A stretch of 64,000 nucleotides of DNA from Clostridiales bacterium (GCA_029256575.1 JAQSXR010000003.1:451607-515606), one strand, 5' to 3'. Shown: positions 51,120-60,276, numbered from the stretch's first letter. Translations and numbers: made by a program. The notes: generated by a model not told the origin, from the sequence alone.

Positions 51120-52121
51120 TTATATTACCGATTTAAATATCTTAATAATAAATTTAGTTCCCACCCCAAGTTTACTGTCGACTGTAATACTTCCTCCTTG
51201 TTTTAGAAATATATTCTTTGACATAGCAAGTCCTATTCCTATACTTTCTGTACTGGCATTCTTTCCTTTAAAAAATCTATCAAATATAAAACTGATATCT
51301 TCTTTATGTATTCCTATTCCATTATCAGACACTTCTATCCTAGTATAGATTGTATTATCTTCAAATTCAATCTTTATTTCACCTTTGTTCTTCGTATGCT
51401 CAATGCAGTTCTTTATTATATTCGTAAAAGCTTCTGCCGACCAATTAAAATCTCCAATATAACTAACCCTCGTATCACCCCGAATGACTAAATTCTGTTC
51501 TTTTAATTCGATTGGAATCAATAGATGTTGTAAGGCTCTCTCAATCATTTGACTTACATTAACAACTTCTTTTTTCATTACAATTGTCCCTGCATCTAAC
51601 TTGGATAATTTCAGAAGCGAAGTCACTAACCATTCAATTCGTTCTAGCTGTGAACGAATATTACTTGTAAATTCAATACGTTTATCAATCGGCAAATTAT
51701 CTTGACCCAATAAGTCTGTCATTACAAACATAGAGGTCAATGGTGTTTTTAACTGATGCGAAATATCCGAAATAGAGTTGGCTAGAAATAATTTATCTCT
51801 TTGTAGTAGCTCTGCCTGTTCTACCAATCTTACACTTACTTTATAGATTTCATTTTTTAATATACTTAATTCACCTTCAACATTATCCCTAATATCCAAG
51901 CAATACTCCCCACTTGATACTTGTCTAAGATAATTTGAAAGGTCATTTAATTTACTATATCTGTATTTAATAAAGATGCAAAACATTAGAATAAAAACTA
52001 AGCTTACGCAAAATACAGCAACTGCCGCTATCTCATCGATAAATAAGAGAGCAAATGAAGATATCAATCCAAAAGAAGAGCTTATTCCTAATAAAACTCT
52101 AAAGTCCTTATTCTTAATCAC
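51120..52121 (-). CDS. Sensor histidine kinase
   Basis: Membrane-bound kinase of 333 residues with two membrane helices (about 8-50) and no large extracytoplasmic sensor, so it may sense within the membrane or through a partner. HAMP-like linker, then H-box ISHQLKTPLTSM (phospho-His H122) and the ATPase boxes N (IIKNCIEH), G1 (DNGIGI) and G2 (GIGLAMSK). It pairs with the regulator directly upstream (one base apart). The small-sensor layout resembles kinases that work with ABC transporters in antimicrobial-peptide responses. Confidence 0.94.
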   Translation of the reverse strand: MIKNKDFRVLLGISSSFGLISSFALLFIDEIAAVAVFCVSLVFILMFCIFIKYRYSKLNDLSNYLRQVSSGEYCLDIRDNVEGELSILKNEIYKVSVRLVEQAELLQRDKLFLANSISDISHQLKTPLTSMFVMTDLLGQDNLPIDKRIEFTSNIRSQLERIEWLVTSLLKLSKLDAGTIVMKKEVVNVSQMIERALQHLLIPIELKEQNLVIRGDTRVSYIGDFNWSAEAFTNIIKNCIEHTKNKGEIKIEFEDNTIYTRIEVSDNGIGIHKEDISFIFDRFFKGKNASTESIGIGLAMSKNIFLKQGGSITVDSKLGVGTKFIIKIFKSVI

Positions 52122-52796
52122 TTAAACACCTACCTTATATCCAAGACCTCTAACTGTTATGATAATTTCGGGATTTTGCATATTGTCCTCAAGTTTTTCA
52201 CGTAACCTCTTAATATAAACCGTCAAGGTATTATCATTAACAAAATCACCCGCCACATCCCATATGCCTTCTAGCAACTGATTTCTTGAAAGTATCTGCC
52301 CTTTCGAATTAACCAAAGTCAAGAGTAGTCTGTATTCAAGCGCTGTAAGAATGATTTCCTTATCTTGTTTATACACTTTTGCTTGTGCTGTATTTATTCG
52401 AATATCATTTATCTCAATAGTCGTCGCATGACTATCTTGCTTTTTATACCGACGAAGAACCGTTTTTATACGCGAAATAAGTTCTCTTATCCGAAAAGGT
52501 TTCGTTATATAGTCATCCGCCCCCATATCTAAGCCCATTACAACATTCACTTCATCATCACAGGCAGTAAGAAAGATAACTGGTGTATCTGATTTTGATT
52601 TCACAATTTTACAAATATCATAACCACTTCCATCCGGTAATCCTAAATCAAGCAGAACCAAATCATAATGCATATTTAATTTTTCTTTTGCCGTTTCCAC
52701 ACTCTTAGCTCTAGTAACCTCAAAGCCTTCCTGCGTAAGCGAGTACTCCAAGCCATCTGCTATAATTTTATCATCTTCAACTAATAAAAGATTCAA
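52122..52796 (-). CDS. OmpR-family response regulator
   Basis: The 224-residue regulator has a receiver domain with the acidic pocket (E7, D8, D9), phospho-acceptor D50 in VLLDLGLP and Lys at PFRIREL-KP (ITKPFRI), and a winged-helix DNA-binding domain (about 130-224) with LTALEYRLLLTLV and VYIKRLREKLE. It is likely the regulator of the phased GTGAC repeats or of its own operon. It is followed by the kinase. Confidence 0.95.
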   Translation of the reverse strand: MNLLLVEDDKIIADGLEYSLTQEGFEVTRAKSVETAKEKLNMHYDLVLLDLGLPDGSGYDICKIVKSKSDTPVIFLTACDDEVNVVMGLDMGADDYITKPFRIRELISRIKTVLRRYKKQDSHATTIEINDIRINTAQAKVYKQDKEIILTALEYRLLLTLVNSKGQILSRNQLLEGIWDVAGDFVNDNTLTVYIKRLREKLEDNMQNPEIIITVRGLGYKVGV

Positions 52797-52849
52797 TTCC
52801 TCACGTCCTTTGAATAAAATTGTACAATATTACACTAAAATATGCAAGT

Positions 52850-52973
52850 GATACAATGGGGACGGTTCTTTTTGTATCACTTTGATACAGTAGGGACGGT
52901 CCTGAAAGAATATATTTCAAGGACCGTCCCCTTTGTATCATTATGATACAAAAAGAACCGTCCCCATTGTATC
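52850..52973. repeat. Modular GGGGACGG repeat, locus 5
   Basis: One direct unit, spacer ACTTT, a diverged pair forming a hairpin (GGGACGGTCCTGAAA with TTTCAAGGACCGTCCC), spacer ATTAT and one inverted unit. It ends 14 bases from the stop codon of the OpuC fusion gene. Confidence 0.92.
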
Positions 52974-52987
52974 ACTAAATTATTAAA

Positions 52988-54562
52988 TTAATCTATTAGC
53001 CCTTGTTCTACTAAGAAATCGTGAGCAACTGCGTCTGGTTCCATTTGTAATTCATCAACTTTGTAATTTAGTTCTACCATTACATCATCTGTAAGTATCT
53101 CTGAAAGTTCTTCAATTATTGGTACTATTTCAGGATATTGTTTTATTGTTTCGCCCCTTACAAGTGGTATTGCATAATATGGTGGGAAAAAGTTTTTATC
53201 ATCTTCAAGTACGTATAAATCAAACTTTTTAAGTAATCCGTCAGTTGCAAATGCATCCACAACATCTGTGTTTTTATTTATTAGTGCCGTATATCTTGGA
53301 GATCCATCTAGTCCTTTTGTGCCTTTAAATTTAAAGTTGTATTTTTTCTCAAGACCAAGTAGTGCATCTTCTCTATTTAAAAATTCTAGAGTAGTTCCAG
53401 CTGTTAACTGATTTGCTACTTTAGACAAATCACTAAATGTCTTTAGATTATATTTTTGTGCAGTTTCTTGTGTAACCGCCAATGTATAAGTATTATTAAA
53501 ACTCATTTGTTTTAATACATCTATATCAAACTTTTCTTTAAAATCTATTTTAACTGTGTTATATACTTCTTCCATATCACTAATTGGCGGGTAATCCAAG
53601 GTATCTCCGTATGCTGTTCCGCTATAATCAATGTACATATCAATATCACCTGACTTAAGCGCGGTAAAACATACTTGTGTTCCACCTAGATTTGTTCTAC
53701 GCTCCACCGAAATATCGGTTCTATCTTCAATTAAATCAGAAAGCATATGCGTTAATATATGTTGTTCTGTAAAATCTTTTCCCGCAATTGAGATAACTTT
53801 CTTATTTGGATTGTAATTACTAATCGCTGTTACAACAAAAATCACTACTACCATAATTGCTGCAATTGAAAGTGTAATCTTTTGTTTGGTTCTGGTCTTC
53901 TTTAATGCCTTTTTATTCGAATTCTTTACTGTTTGCAAACTGATTGGAGTAACAAGCTTTTCCACAAGCCCTGCCAAAAAGTCAACCACTAAAGCTAATA
54001 TACATGCCGGTATTGCACCCGCCAATATCTGATTATTATTTACTGTTCTTATTCCTGAGAATACTAAGTAACCCAGTCCACCAGCACCAATAAATGCTGC
54101 TATTGTCATTAAGCCAACTGCAGTTACTGCCGAGATTCTAACTCCTGCCATAATTACCGGTAATGCTAGTGGAATTTGAATCTTTGTCAATATTTGAAGT
54201 TTGGTAAGGCCAATCCCTCTTGCTGCCTCTAATGTTTGCTTATTTATATTACCAATACCTGTATATGTATTCTTTATAATAGGTAAAAGTGAGTATAAAA
54301 TAACCATCGTAACTGCTGGAAGTGTTCCGATTCCCAAAAATGGAATTGCAAATCCAAGCAATGCCATACTCGGTATAGCCTGAATTACATTTGCTGCTCC
54401 TAGAATAGGCTTATTTAGTTTTTTTACATAACTAATCAATATCCCAAGAGGAACACCTATTAATATGGCTAATCCAACTGATATCGCAGTAAGTTGGATG
54501 TGCTCCATTAATAATTTAAAGATTTGTTCTTTGCTCCCTGCTAAATATTCAAAAAATCCCAT
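52988..54562 (-). CDS. OpuC-type osmolyte importer, fused permease and binding protein
   Basis: Imports glycine betaine, carnitine or choline. The 524-residue protein joins a permease (about 1-210; NVIQAIPSMALLGFAIP and IAAFIGAGGLGYLVF, with the permease EAA-like loop EAARGIGLTKLQILTKI) to a substrate-binding domain (about 245-524; FTEQHILTHML, DYSGTAYGD and LYVLEDDKNFFPPYYAIP). Such fusions are common in Clostridia and Lactobacillales. One base separates it from the ATPase gene. The region downstream is repeat locus 5. Confidence 0.94.
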   Translation of the reverse strand: MGFFEYLAGSKEQIFKLLMEHIQLTAISVGLAILIGVPLGILISYVKKLNKPILGAANVIQAIPSMALLGFAIPFLGIGTLPAVTMVILYSLLPIIKNTYTGIGNINKQTLEAARGIGLTKLQILTKIQIPLALPVIMAGVRISAVTAVGLMTIAAFIGAGGLGYLVFSGIRTVNNNQILAGAIPACILALVVDFLAGLVEKLVTPISLQTVKNSNKKALKKTRTKQKITLSIAAIMVVVIFVVTAISNYNPNKKVISIAGKDFTEQHILTHMLSDLIEDRTDISVERRTNLGGTQVCFTALKSGDIDMYIDYSGTAYGDTLDYPPISDMEEVYNTVKIDFKEKFDIDVLKQMSFNNTYTLAVTQETAQKYNLKTFSDLSKVANQLTAGTTLEFLNREDALLGLEKKYNFKFKGTKGLDGSPRYTALINKNTDVVDAFATDGLLKKFDLYVLEDDKNFFPPYYAIPLVRGETIKQYPEIVPIIEELSEILTDDVMVELNYKVDELQMEPDAVAHDFLVEQGLID

Positions 54563-54563
54563 A

Positions 54564-55694
54564 CTATACTACCCCCTCTGTATCTAAATATTGCTGACTT
54601 AATGTTGTTATAAGACTACTCTTTGTAATTAGTCCTATAAGAATCCCGGCATCATCTAAAACTGGAATACCTGATACATCATTTTCATCTACTACCTTCA
54701 AGATATCTACGATTGTATCTCCTGGGTTTACACTTAAGAAATCAATATCCATAACTGCATTTACTTCAATCGTTCTGTCCGATTGTGATTGTATCTGTTT
54801 TGCTTTTATAATGCCAAGTAATTTCTTTGTTGGATTATCTATAACCATTAGACTATCTACTTTTGACGTACGCATTTTTTCTAATGCTTTATTGAGAGGA
54901 AGATTCCCTTGACACGTCACTGGACTTTCTATCATAATATCTTCAGCTCGAATAAATTCTGGTGAAGTCCATATTCGATTTTTCCCTACAAACTCAGAAA
55001 CGAATTCATTACACGGATTTTTTAGAATATTTTCTGGTGTGTCATATTGTAAGATTTGTCCTCCATCCATTATACAAATCATATCTGCTATTTTTATTGC
55101 TTCGTCCATATCGTGAGTTACAAAGATAATTGTTTTCTTGAGATGTGCTTGAAGATTTACTAATTGATCTTGAAGTCCTACTCTTGTAATAGGATCGAGT
55201 GCAGAAAACGGTTCATCCATTAAAATGATTTCTGGATCTGTCGCAAATGCTCTTGCAACCCCTACTCTTTGTTGTTGTCCTCCACTAAGCTCAGTTGGAT
55301 ATCTATCTAAAAATTCTTCCGCGTCAAGTCCTACCATTTCCATTAGCTCGAGTGTTCGTTTCTTTATGTCCTCTTGATTTCTTTTCTCCACTCTTGGTAT
55401 CATTTCAATATTCTCTCTAATTGTCATGTGTGGGAAAAGTCCTGTCTGTTGAATTACATAACCCATTCTTCTACGGAGTTCAATCACATCCTTATCAGCA
55501 ATATCTTCTCCATTAATTAAAATTTTTCCGGAAGTTGGCTTAATTAGCCTATTTATCATCTTTAGTGTTGTTGTTTTACCGCAACCACTAGCTCCAATAA
55601 TAGCTACCAAATCTCCCTTTTTAATATTAAATGATATATTTGTCAGCACCGAGTTGTTAATAAACTTTTTAGAAATATTTTCGAATTTAATCAT
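54564..55694 (-). CDS. OpuC-type osmolyte importer ATPase with CBS pair
   Basis: The 376-residue ATPase has Walker A GASGCGKTT, signature LSGGQQQRVGVARAF, Walker B IILMDEPFSALDP and a C-terminal CBS pair (about 245-376; EDIMIESPVTCQGNLPLNKA and ISVNPGDTIVDILK-like text). CBS pairs in this family sense ionic strength or bind c-di-AMP. It is expressed from the promoter and inverted repeat just upstream. Confidence 0.95.
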   Translation of the reverse strand: MIKFENISKKFINNSVLTNISFNIKKGDLVAIIGASGCGKTTTLKMINRLIKPTSGKILINGEDIADKDVIELRRRMGYVIQQTGLFPHMTIRENIEMIPRVEKRNQEDIKKRTLELMEMVGLDAEEFLDRYPTELSGGQQQRVGVARAFATDPEIILMDEPFSALDPITRVGLQDQLVNLQAHLKKTIIFVTHDMDEAIKIADMICIMDGGQILQYDTPENILKNPCNEFVSEFVGKNRIWTSPEFIRAEDIMIESPVTCQGNLPLNKALEKMRTSKVDSLMVIDNPTKKLLGIIKAKQIQSQSDRTIEVNAVMDIDFLSVNPGDTIVDILKVVDENDVSGIPVLDDAGILIGLITKSSLITTLSQQYLDTEGVV

Positions 55695-55712
55695 TTTGTT
55701 CCCTCCTAATTT

Positions 55713-55750
55713 AAAGTAACAATCTAATTATATATTAAGGTTGTTACTTT
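55713..55750. promoter_or_regulatory. Operator: inverted repeat AAAGTAACAA / TTGTTACTTT
   Basis: Perfect 10-bp arms (55713-55722 and 55741-55750) with an 18-base spacer. One arm abuts the -35 box and the other covers the likely start of opuC transcription, so a protein bound to both would mask the -10. The GntR-RCK_C regulator encoded directly upstream is the likely binder. Confidence 0.75.
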
Positions 55751-55756
55751 TGTCAA
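55727..55756 (-). promoter_or_regulatory. Promoter of the opuC operon
   Basis: On the minus strand TTGACA (55751-55756), 18-base spacer, TATAAT (55727-55732): consensus hexamers. GGAGGG precedes the start codon at 55694. Confidence 0.92.
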
Positions 55757-55790
55757 ACCTAGGAAACCACTTTTCCATTATTGAAACAAT

Positions 55791-55891
55791 AAAAAAACAC
55801 CTCATCGAAAACTTATCCAAAAGCCTCAAACTGCTTTCCTCTTAGGGTTTAGCTCGTTTGATAATTTAGAATTAAGTTCCAAATAAGGTGT
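55791..55891 (-). terminator. Long structured terminator of the GntR-RCK_C gene
   Basis: ACACCT (minus-strand 5' arm, 55886-55891) pairs with AGGTGT (55797-55802) and seven T follow. Shorter pairings (CTTA/TAAG; AGCTAAAC with GTTTGAGGCT) lie inside. It starts about 12 bases after the stop codon. Confidence 0.65.
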
Positions 55892-55902
55892 GAAAAAAAA
55901 AT

Positions 55903-56535
55903 TTATTTCATTGGGTACATGAATTTAAAAACACGTTCATAACTATTTTCATCACCTAAAAAATAGAAAATATCATGTTCCATAAATTCAGCATAAGGAC
56001 CTGGTGACATAATCAAATTATTATCTCGTTTAATTGCAATAATAGTTGCCGTAGTATTGTGCCAAAAATTTATAGTTGAAGTTGTTTTATTTAGATATGG
56101 TGTATCCGCTGTAATTAAAATCTCAAGTGGATTAAACGGATTAATTGCACGAAAACGATCCGTTCTGTCAATTAATTTTGCTAAACAATTATGCAGAAAT
56201 TCTGTCTCATGCTTTTGTCTTTCAGCACTTTCTAGGATTTCCTTTTTTAAATCATTTACTGTTTGGATGTCATTATACTGTTGTACAAATTTTATCGCAT
56301 TTTCATACGATTTTATGATAACTCCACTTCCCTTAGTGGTATCTACAATATTTAGATCTGATAGAATACAGATTGCTCGCCTTGCTGTTTCTGCAGAAAC
56401 ACCATATTGACTTGCTATTGCTGATCTTGCATAAATCTTTTCTCCAATTTGATATTGCTTATCCACTATCTTAGCCGCTATATCAGTCGCAATTTGCTGA
56501 TATCTCGGACTTGTTACTTTACTATTCTTATCCAT
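55903..56535 (-). CDS. GntR-RCK_C regulator, BusR-like
   Basis: A 210-residue repressor candidate. The N-terminal winged helix (about 5-75; QIGEKIYARSAIASQYGVS and ETARRAICILSDLNIV) is of GntR type. A linker helix (about 85-125) leads to an RCK_C/TrkA-C domain (about 135-205; TINFWHNTTATIIAIKRDNN and IMSPGP then FLGDEN), which in BusR binds c-di-AMP. BusR controls betaine uptake in lactococci and streptococci. The gene directly precedes the opuC operon, in line with that role. Start ATG 56535 has AGAGG upstream; a 17-residue longer reading lacks a site. Confidence 0.85.
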   Translation of the reverse strand: MDKNSKVTSPRYQQIATDIAAKIVDKQYQIGEKIYARSAIASQYGVSAETARRAICILSDLNIVDTTKGSGVIIKSYENAIKFVQQYNDIQTVNDLKKEILESAERQKHETEFLHNCLAKLIDRTDRFRAINPFNPLEILITADTPYLNKTTSTINFWHNTTATIIAIKRDNNLIMSPGPYAEFMEHDIFYFLGDENSYERVFKFMYPMK

Positions 56536-56597
56536 ACCATTCCTCTTTCCATTTATCCAAAAACAGATGAAGTATCTCAACAACATAAATTCATTAC

Positions 56598-57419
56598 TTA
56601 GAAACTATATTTCTCTATTGCATATGCAACCCCACTATCATTATTCGATAATGTTATATGGTCTGCAAGTTCTTTCACTTCATCAGTCGCATTCGCCATT
56701 GCGATTGAAACACCAGCAAACTTAAGCATATCCACGTCATTACTACTGTCACCAATTGCCATAACGTTTTCTCTGCTAATATTTAGATACTCACATAATT
56801 TAGCCAATCCGTCCGCTTTATTTGCAGTTGAATTATTAATTTCCATGTTATCTTTATAGGACGATGTTATCTTAACTTCTTTTATTTGTAAAAATTCATT
56901 CCAAACCTTGTCACGTAGTTCAGAATTATTGAAAGATACATTTATTTTCTCAATTGGAACAGCAGCATTTTTTATATGTTCATATAAATCATCAACAACA
57001 GTTCTGTAATGCAGCATTAGTTCCGCAAACTCTTCCGGTACTCCATATGTTAATAACTCTTCGACAGTTGCTGTTTGCATTATAGCTTCCCCTTCGCTAT
57101 ATACTTCTAGAAAAACACCATAATCAATTAAGATTTTCATCATCTTTAGTGCAATTTCATGTGGTATTAAATTCTTATATAGAGAGTTATTATTCTTTTT
57201 ATCAATAACAGAAGCCCCATTTGAAGTAATCATATATTCGATTCCTTCGATTTGCTGTACTTCAAGTGGAATTTCTCCGCTCATACGCCCTGTTGCCGGT
57301 ACTACTATGATTCCTTTTCTGATTGCTTCTTCAATTATATTTTTATTTTTTACTGAAAGGGTTTGATCACTACTAATCGTTGTCCCATCCATATCTATCG
57401 CTATTAATTTTATATTCAT
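56598..57419 (-). CDS. Cof-type HAD phosphatase
   Basis: HAD-superfamily sugar-phosphate-type phosphatase of 273 residues. Motif I is IDMDGTTISSDQTLS (D8 and D10), motif II PATGR, motif III Lys in SSYKDN (with NKADGLAKLCEYL) and motif IV GDSSNDVDMLKFAG. The cap domain is C2b, as in YidA and YbiV. Physiological substrate unknown. It lies 12 bases from the regulator start region and is transcribed the same way. Confidence 0.93.
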   Translation of the reverse strand: MNIKLIAIDMDGTTISSDQTLSVKNKNIIEEAIRKGIIVVPATGRMSGEIPLEVQQIEGIEYMITSNGASVIDKKNNNSLYKNLIPHEIALKMMKILIDYGVFLEVYSEGEAIMQTATVEELLTYGVPEEFAELMLHYRTVVDDLYEHIKNAAVPIEKINVSFNNSELRDKVWNEFLQIKEVKITSSYKDNMEINNSTANKADGLAKLCEYLNISRENVMAIGDSSNDVDMLKFAGVSIAMANATDEVKELADHITLSNNDSGVAYAIEKYSF

Positions 57420-57556
57420 AATTCCTCCTGTTCGTTTCCATGCATATATTTTATGTTATTCGTGGATTCCTAATCATTAATATAAATATTCATAATAATC
57501 TAAAAGTTTACATAAATGTATTCTATCCTACATATCATTTAAAATCAAGCATAGTA

Positions 57557-57599
57557 TAAAAGAAACCCTTGTTTCAGCTTTTGCTAAAACAGGGTTTCT
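57557..57599 (-). terminator. Terminator of the small membrane protein gene
   Basis: Stem AGAAACCCTGTTTT/AAAACAAGGGTTTCT-like (14 bp, one mismatch) and an 11-base loop, then TTTATACT on the minus strand. It also ends the possible pnp read-through transcript. Confidence 0.85.
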
Positions 57600-57636
57600 A
57601 ACTATTTATTTTTATTTGGTTAATTTATTAATTACC

Positions 57637-58050
57637 TTACAGCTCTTTAGAAATTGGGATTGTATTCTCTTCTTTATCCGCACTTGCAGATTCATATGCA
57701 ATAAGTGATAAGATATAAAAACCTCCATAAATCGCTGCTAAAATAATTTGAGGTACTAATGCAATTTGAAAATCGACATCTTTAAACAATATGAAAAAAG
57801 TTCCAAGTATTAATTCAACTATAAAGTAGAGAAATGAAAATGTAATTCTTACATTTTTTATGCTAATGCTTTTTCCAACTTTAGTCTTTGAAATCATTGA
57901 TATCACTACCATTACAAACGCTAGATGTATAAATCCATACGAAATCCAAAATGTTGCATTATACGTCTTTGTTATTGAAAAGATAATAATGTTAAATACT
58001 CCAATAATAATTGCACCTAATAAAGTCCATAACATGTTTATTTTCTTCAT
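57637..58050 (-). CDS. Small four-helix membrane protein, unknown function
   Basis: I do not recognise a family. The 137-residue protein has four hydrophobic segments (about 7-28, 37-56, 70-92 and 100-124) and a charged tail ESASADKEENTIPISKEL. Start ATG 58050 has GGGGGG seven bases upstream. It lies a short gap after pnp in the same direction and may share its transcript. No function is inferred. Confidence 0.85.
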   Translation of the reverse strand: MKKINMLWTLLGAIIIGVFNIIIFSITKTYNATFWISYGFIHLAFVMVVISMISKTKVGKSISIKNVRITFSFLYFIVELILGTFFILFKDVDFQIALVPQIILAAIYGGFYILSLIAYESASADKEENTIPISKEL

Positions 58051-58072
58051 TTGCGATCCCCCCATATATATA

Positions 58073-60166
58073 TTATTCCGTAATTAAACCAAGGTTAATT
58101 CTGCCTTGTTTATCAACTTCTAATACTTTAACTTTTACTATATCTCCGATATTTACAACATCTTCAACTTTTTCAACTCTCTTCGTTGATAATTTTGAAA
58201 TATGAAGTAATCCATCTTTTCCTGGAGCTAATTCTACGAAAGCACCGAAAGCCATAATTCTTACGATTTTGCCTTCAAATTCTTGACCTTCTTCAATATC
58301 TCTAACGATTGAGTCAATTATCTTTAATGCTCTGTTGATACTAGCCATATCAGTTGAACATACAAATATTCTACCATCATCTTCAATATCAATCTTAACG
58401 CCTGTTTCTTCAATAATCTTATTGATTGTTTTTCCACGTTGACCAATGATTTCGCTAATCTTTTCTGGATTAACTTTCGTTTGTACGATCTTTGGTGCAT
58501 AGAATGAAACTTCTGATCTTGGTTCTGGAATAGCTGGAATCATAATTTCATCTAATATATGATATCTTGATTTTTGTGTATCATAAATTGCTTTTTCAAC
58601 GATTTCTCTTGTTAATCCTTCAATCTTAATATCCATTTGGATTGCAGTGATACCATCTTTCGTACCAGCTACTTTAAAGTCCATATCTCCAAAGAAATCT
58701 TCAAGACCTTGAATATCTGTTAATATTATATAATCATCATCTGTGTCACCTGTTACAAGACCACATGAAATACCTGCAACTGGTTTCTTAAGTGGAACCC
58801 CTGCTGCCATAAGTGATAATGTTGATGCACAAATACTTCCTTGTGAAGTTGATCCATTTGAACTAACTACTTCTGAAACTGTTCTTATAGCATATGGGAA
58901 CTCTTCTTCTGAAGGTAGTACTGGAACTAAAGCTCTCTCAGCTAATGCGCCGTGACCAATTTCACGTCTACCTGGTCCTCTTGATGCTCTTGTTTCGCCT
59001 ACTGAGTATGAAGGGAAATTGTAGTGGTGCATATATCTCTTGTTTTCTTCTAATTCATCTAATCCATCTAATCTTTGCATTTCAGCTAAAGGTCCTAAAG
59101 TAGTAATTGTTAATACTTGAGTTTGTCCTCTTCTAAATAATGCTGATCCATGAGTTCTTGGTAATATATCAACTTCTGCTGAAAGGAATCTGATTTCATC
59201 AACTTTTCTTCCATCAGGACGTTTTTGATCTTTTAGAATCATTTTACGAACTGTTTTCTTTTCAAACTTATAAATTGCATCTCCAATATATGAAACCCAG
59301 TCAGGATTTGTTTCTGCGAAAGCAGCTTGAACCTTTTCTGTTAATACTTTAAGGTTTCCTTCTCTAACTTGTTTTTCATCTGTAAATACAGCTGTTTCCA
59401 TTGCTGCTGGAGTTATGATGTTTACTACTGCTTCATAAATCTCGGCAGGAATGTCTGCACTTGTATAGGCTTTCTTTGGTTTGCCACATGCATCAACGAT
59501 TGTATTAATAAATGCTACTACTTGTTGGTTAATTTCGTGGCCTTTATAAATAGCATCGATTACTTGTGCTTCTGGAATTTCATTTGCTCCAGCTTCAATC
59601 ATAATAACTTTATCTTTTGTTGATGCAACTGTTAAAGTCATTTGTGATTTTTCTTTTTGATCTCTGGTTGGATTAAATACAAATTCACCATCTACTAATC
59701 CTACAATTGTTGATGCTGTAGGACCATTAAAAGGAATATCAGAAATCGCAACTGCGATTGAAGAACCAATCATAGCTGTTATCTCAGGACTCGCATTTTG
59801 ATCTACTGATAATACTAAGTTATTGATTGCTACATCATTTCTATAATCCTTTGGAAAAAGTGGTCTCATAGGACGGTCAATAACTCTTGATGTTAATACT
59901 GAATTTTCAGAAGGTTTCCCTTCTCTTTTGATAAATCCTCCAGGTATTTTACCTACAGAATATAATCTTTCCTCATACTCAATGCTAAGTGGGAAGAAAT
60001 CTATTCCTTCTCTTGGTTTTTCTGATGCAGTTGCAGTAGATAATACTACTGTATCTCCATAGGATAGTAAAACTGCTCCGTTTGCTTGTTCTGCTACTCT
60101 TCCTATCTCAGCTCTTAGCGTTCTGCCAGCAAGCTCCATAGTAAATGTTTTTACTTCATAATTCAT
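58073..60166 (-). CDS. pnp: Polyribonucleotide nucleotidyltransferase (PNPase)
   Basis: 3'-5' phosphorolytic exoribonuclease. The 697-residue protein has two RNase PH domains (RVIDRPMRPLFPKDYRNDV; ILPRTHGSALFRRGQTQVL), an alpha-helical linker, a KH domain (IGQRGKTINKIIEETGV) and a C-terminal S1 domain (GKIVRIMAFGAFVELAPGKDGLLHIS). ATG 60166 is chosen for AAGGAG eight bases upstream. A long hairpin lies in the leader. rpsO stands directly upstream, as in most bacteria. Confidence 0.97.
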   Translation of the reverse strand: MNYEVKTFTMELAGRTLRAEIGRVAEQANGAVLLSYGDTVVLSTATASEKPREGIDFFPLSIEYEERLYSVGKIPGGFIKREGKPSENSVLTSRVIDRPMRPLFPKDYRNDVAINNLVLSVDQNASPEITAMIGSSIAVAISDIPFNGPTASTIVGLVDGEFVFNPTRDQKEKSQMTLTVASTKDKVIMIEAGANEIPEAQVIDAIYKGHEINQQVVAFINTIVDACGKPKKAYTSADIPAEIYEAVVNIITPAAMETAVFTDEKQVREGNLKVLTEKVQAAFAETNPDWVSYIGDAIYKFEKKTVRKMILKDQKRPDGRKVDEIRFLSAEVDILPRTHGSALFRRGQTQVLTITTLGPLAEMQRLDGLDELEENKRYMHHYNFPSYSVGETRASRGPGRREIGHGALAERALVPVLPSEEEFPYAIRTVSEVVSSNGSTSQGSICASTLSLMAAGVPLKKPVAGISCGLVTGDTDDDYIILTDIQGLEDFFGDMDFKVAGTKDGITAIQMDIKIEGLTREIVEKAIYDTQKSRYHILDEIMIPAIPEPRSEVSFYAPKIVQTKVNPEKISEIIGQRGKTINKIIEETGVKIDIEDDGRIFVCSTDMASINRALKIIDSIVRDIEEGQEFEGKIVRIMAFGAFVELAPGKDGLLHISKLSTKRVEKVEDVVNIGDIVKVKVLEVDKQGRINLGLITE

Positions 60167-60205
60167 TCTTATCTCTCCTTCTTTTGAGACAATCACAGCT
60201 TTCCC

Positions 60206-60276
60206 ATAATTCTTATATATAAATGTTCAAGTGTGTTAACCAATGGTTGAGCACTTATATATAAGAATTCATATAG
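60206..60276 (-). promoter_or_regulatory. Long hairpin in the pnp leader
   Basis: Inverted AT-rich arms AATTCTTATATATAA and TTATATATAAGAATT bracket an inner GTTCAA/TTGAGC stem. It lies 40-110 bases before the pnp start in the 5' leader. In E. coli, pnp is autoregulated through an RNase III-cleaved leader hairpin; a similar role is inferred here only. Confidence 0.6.
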
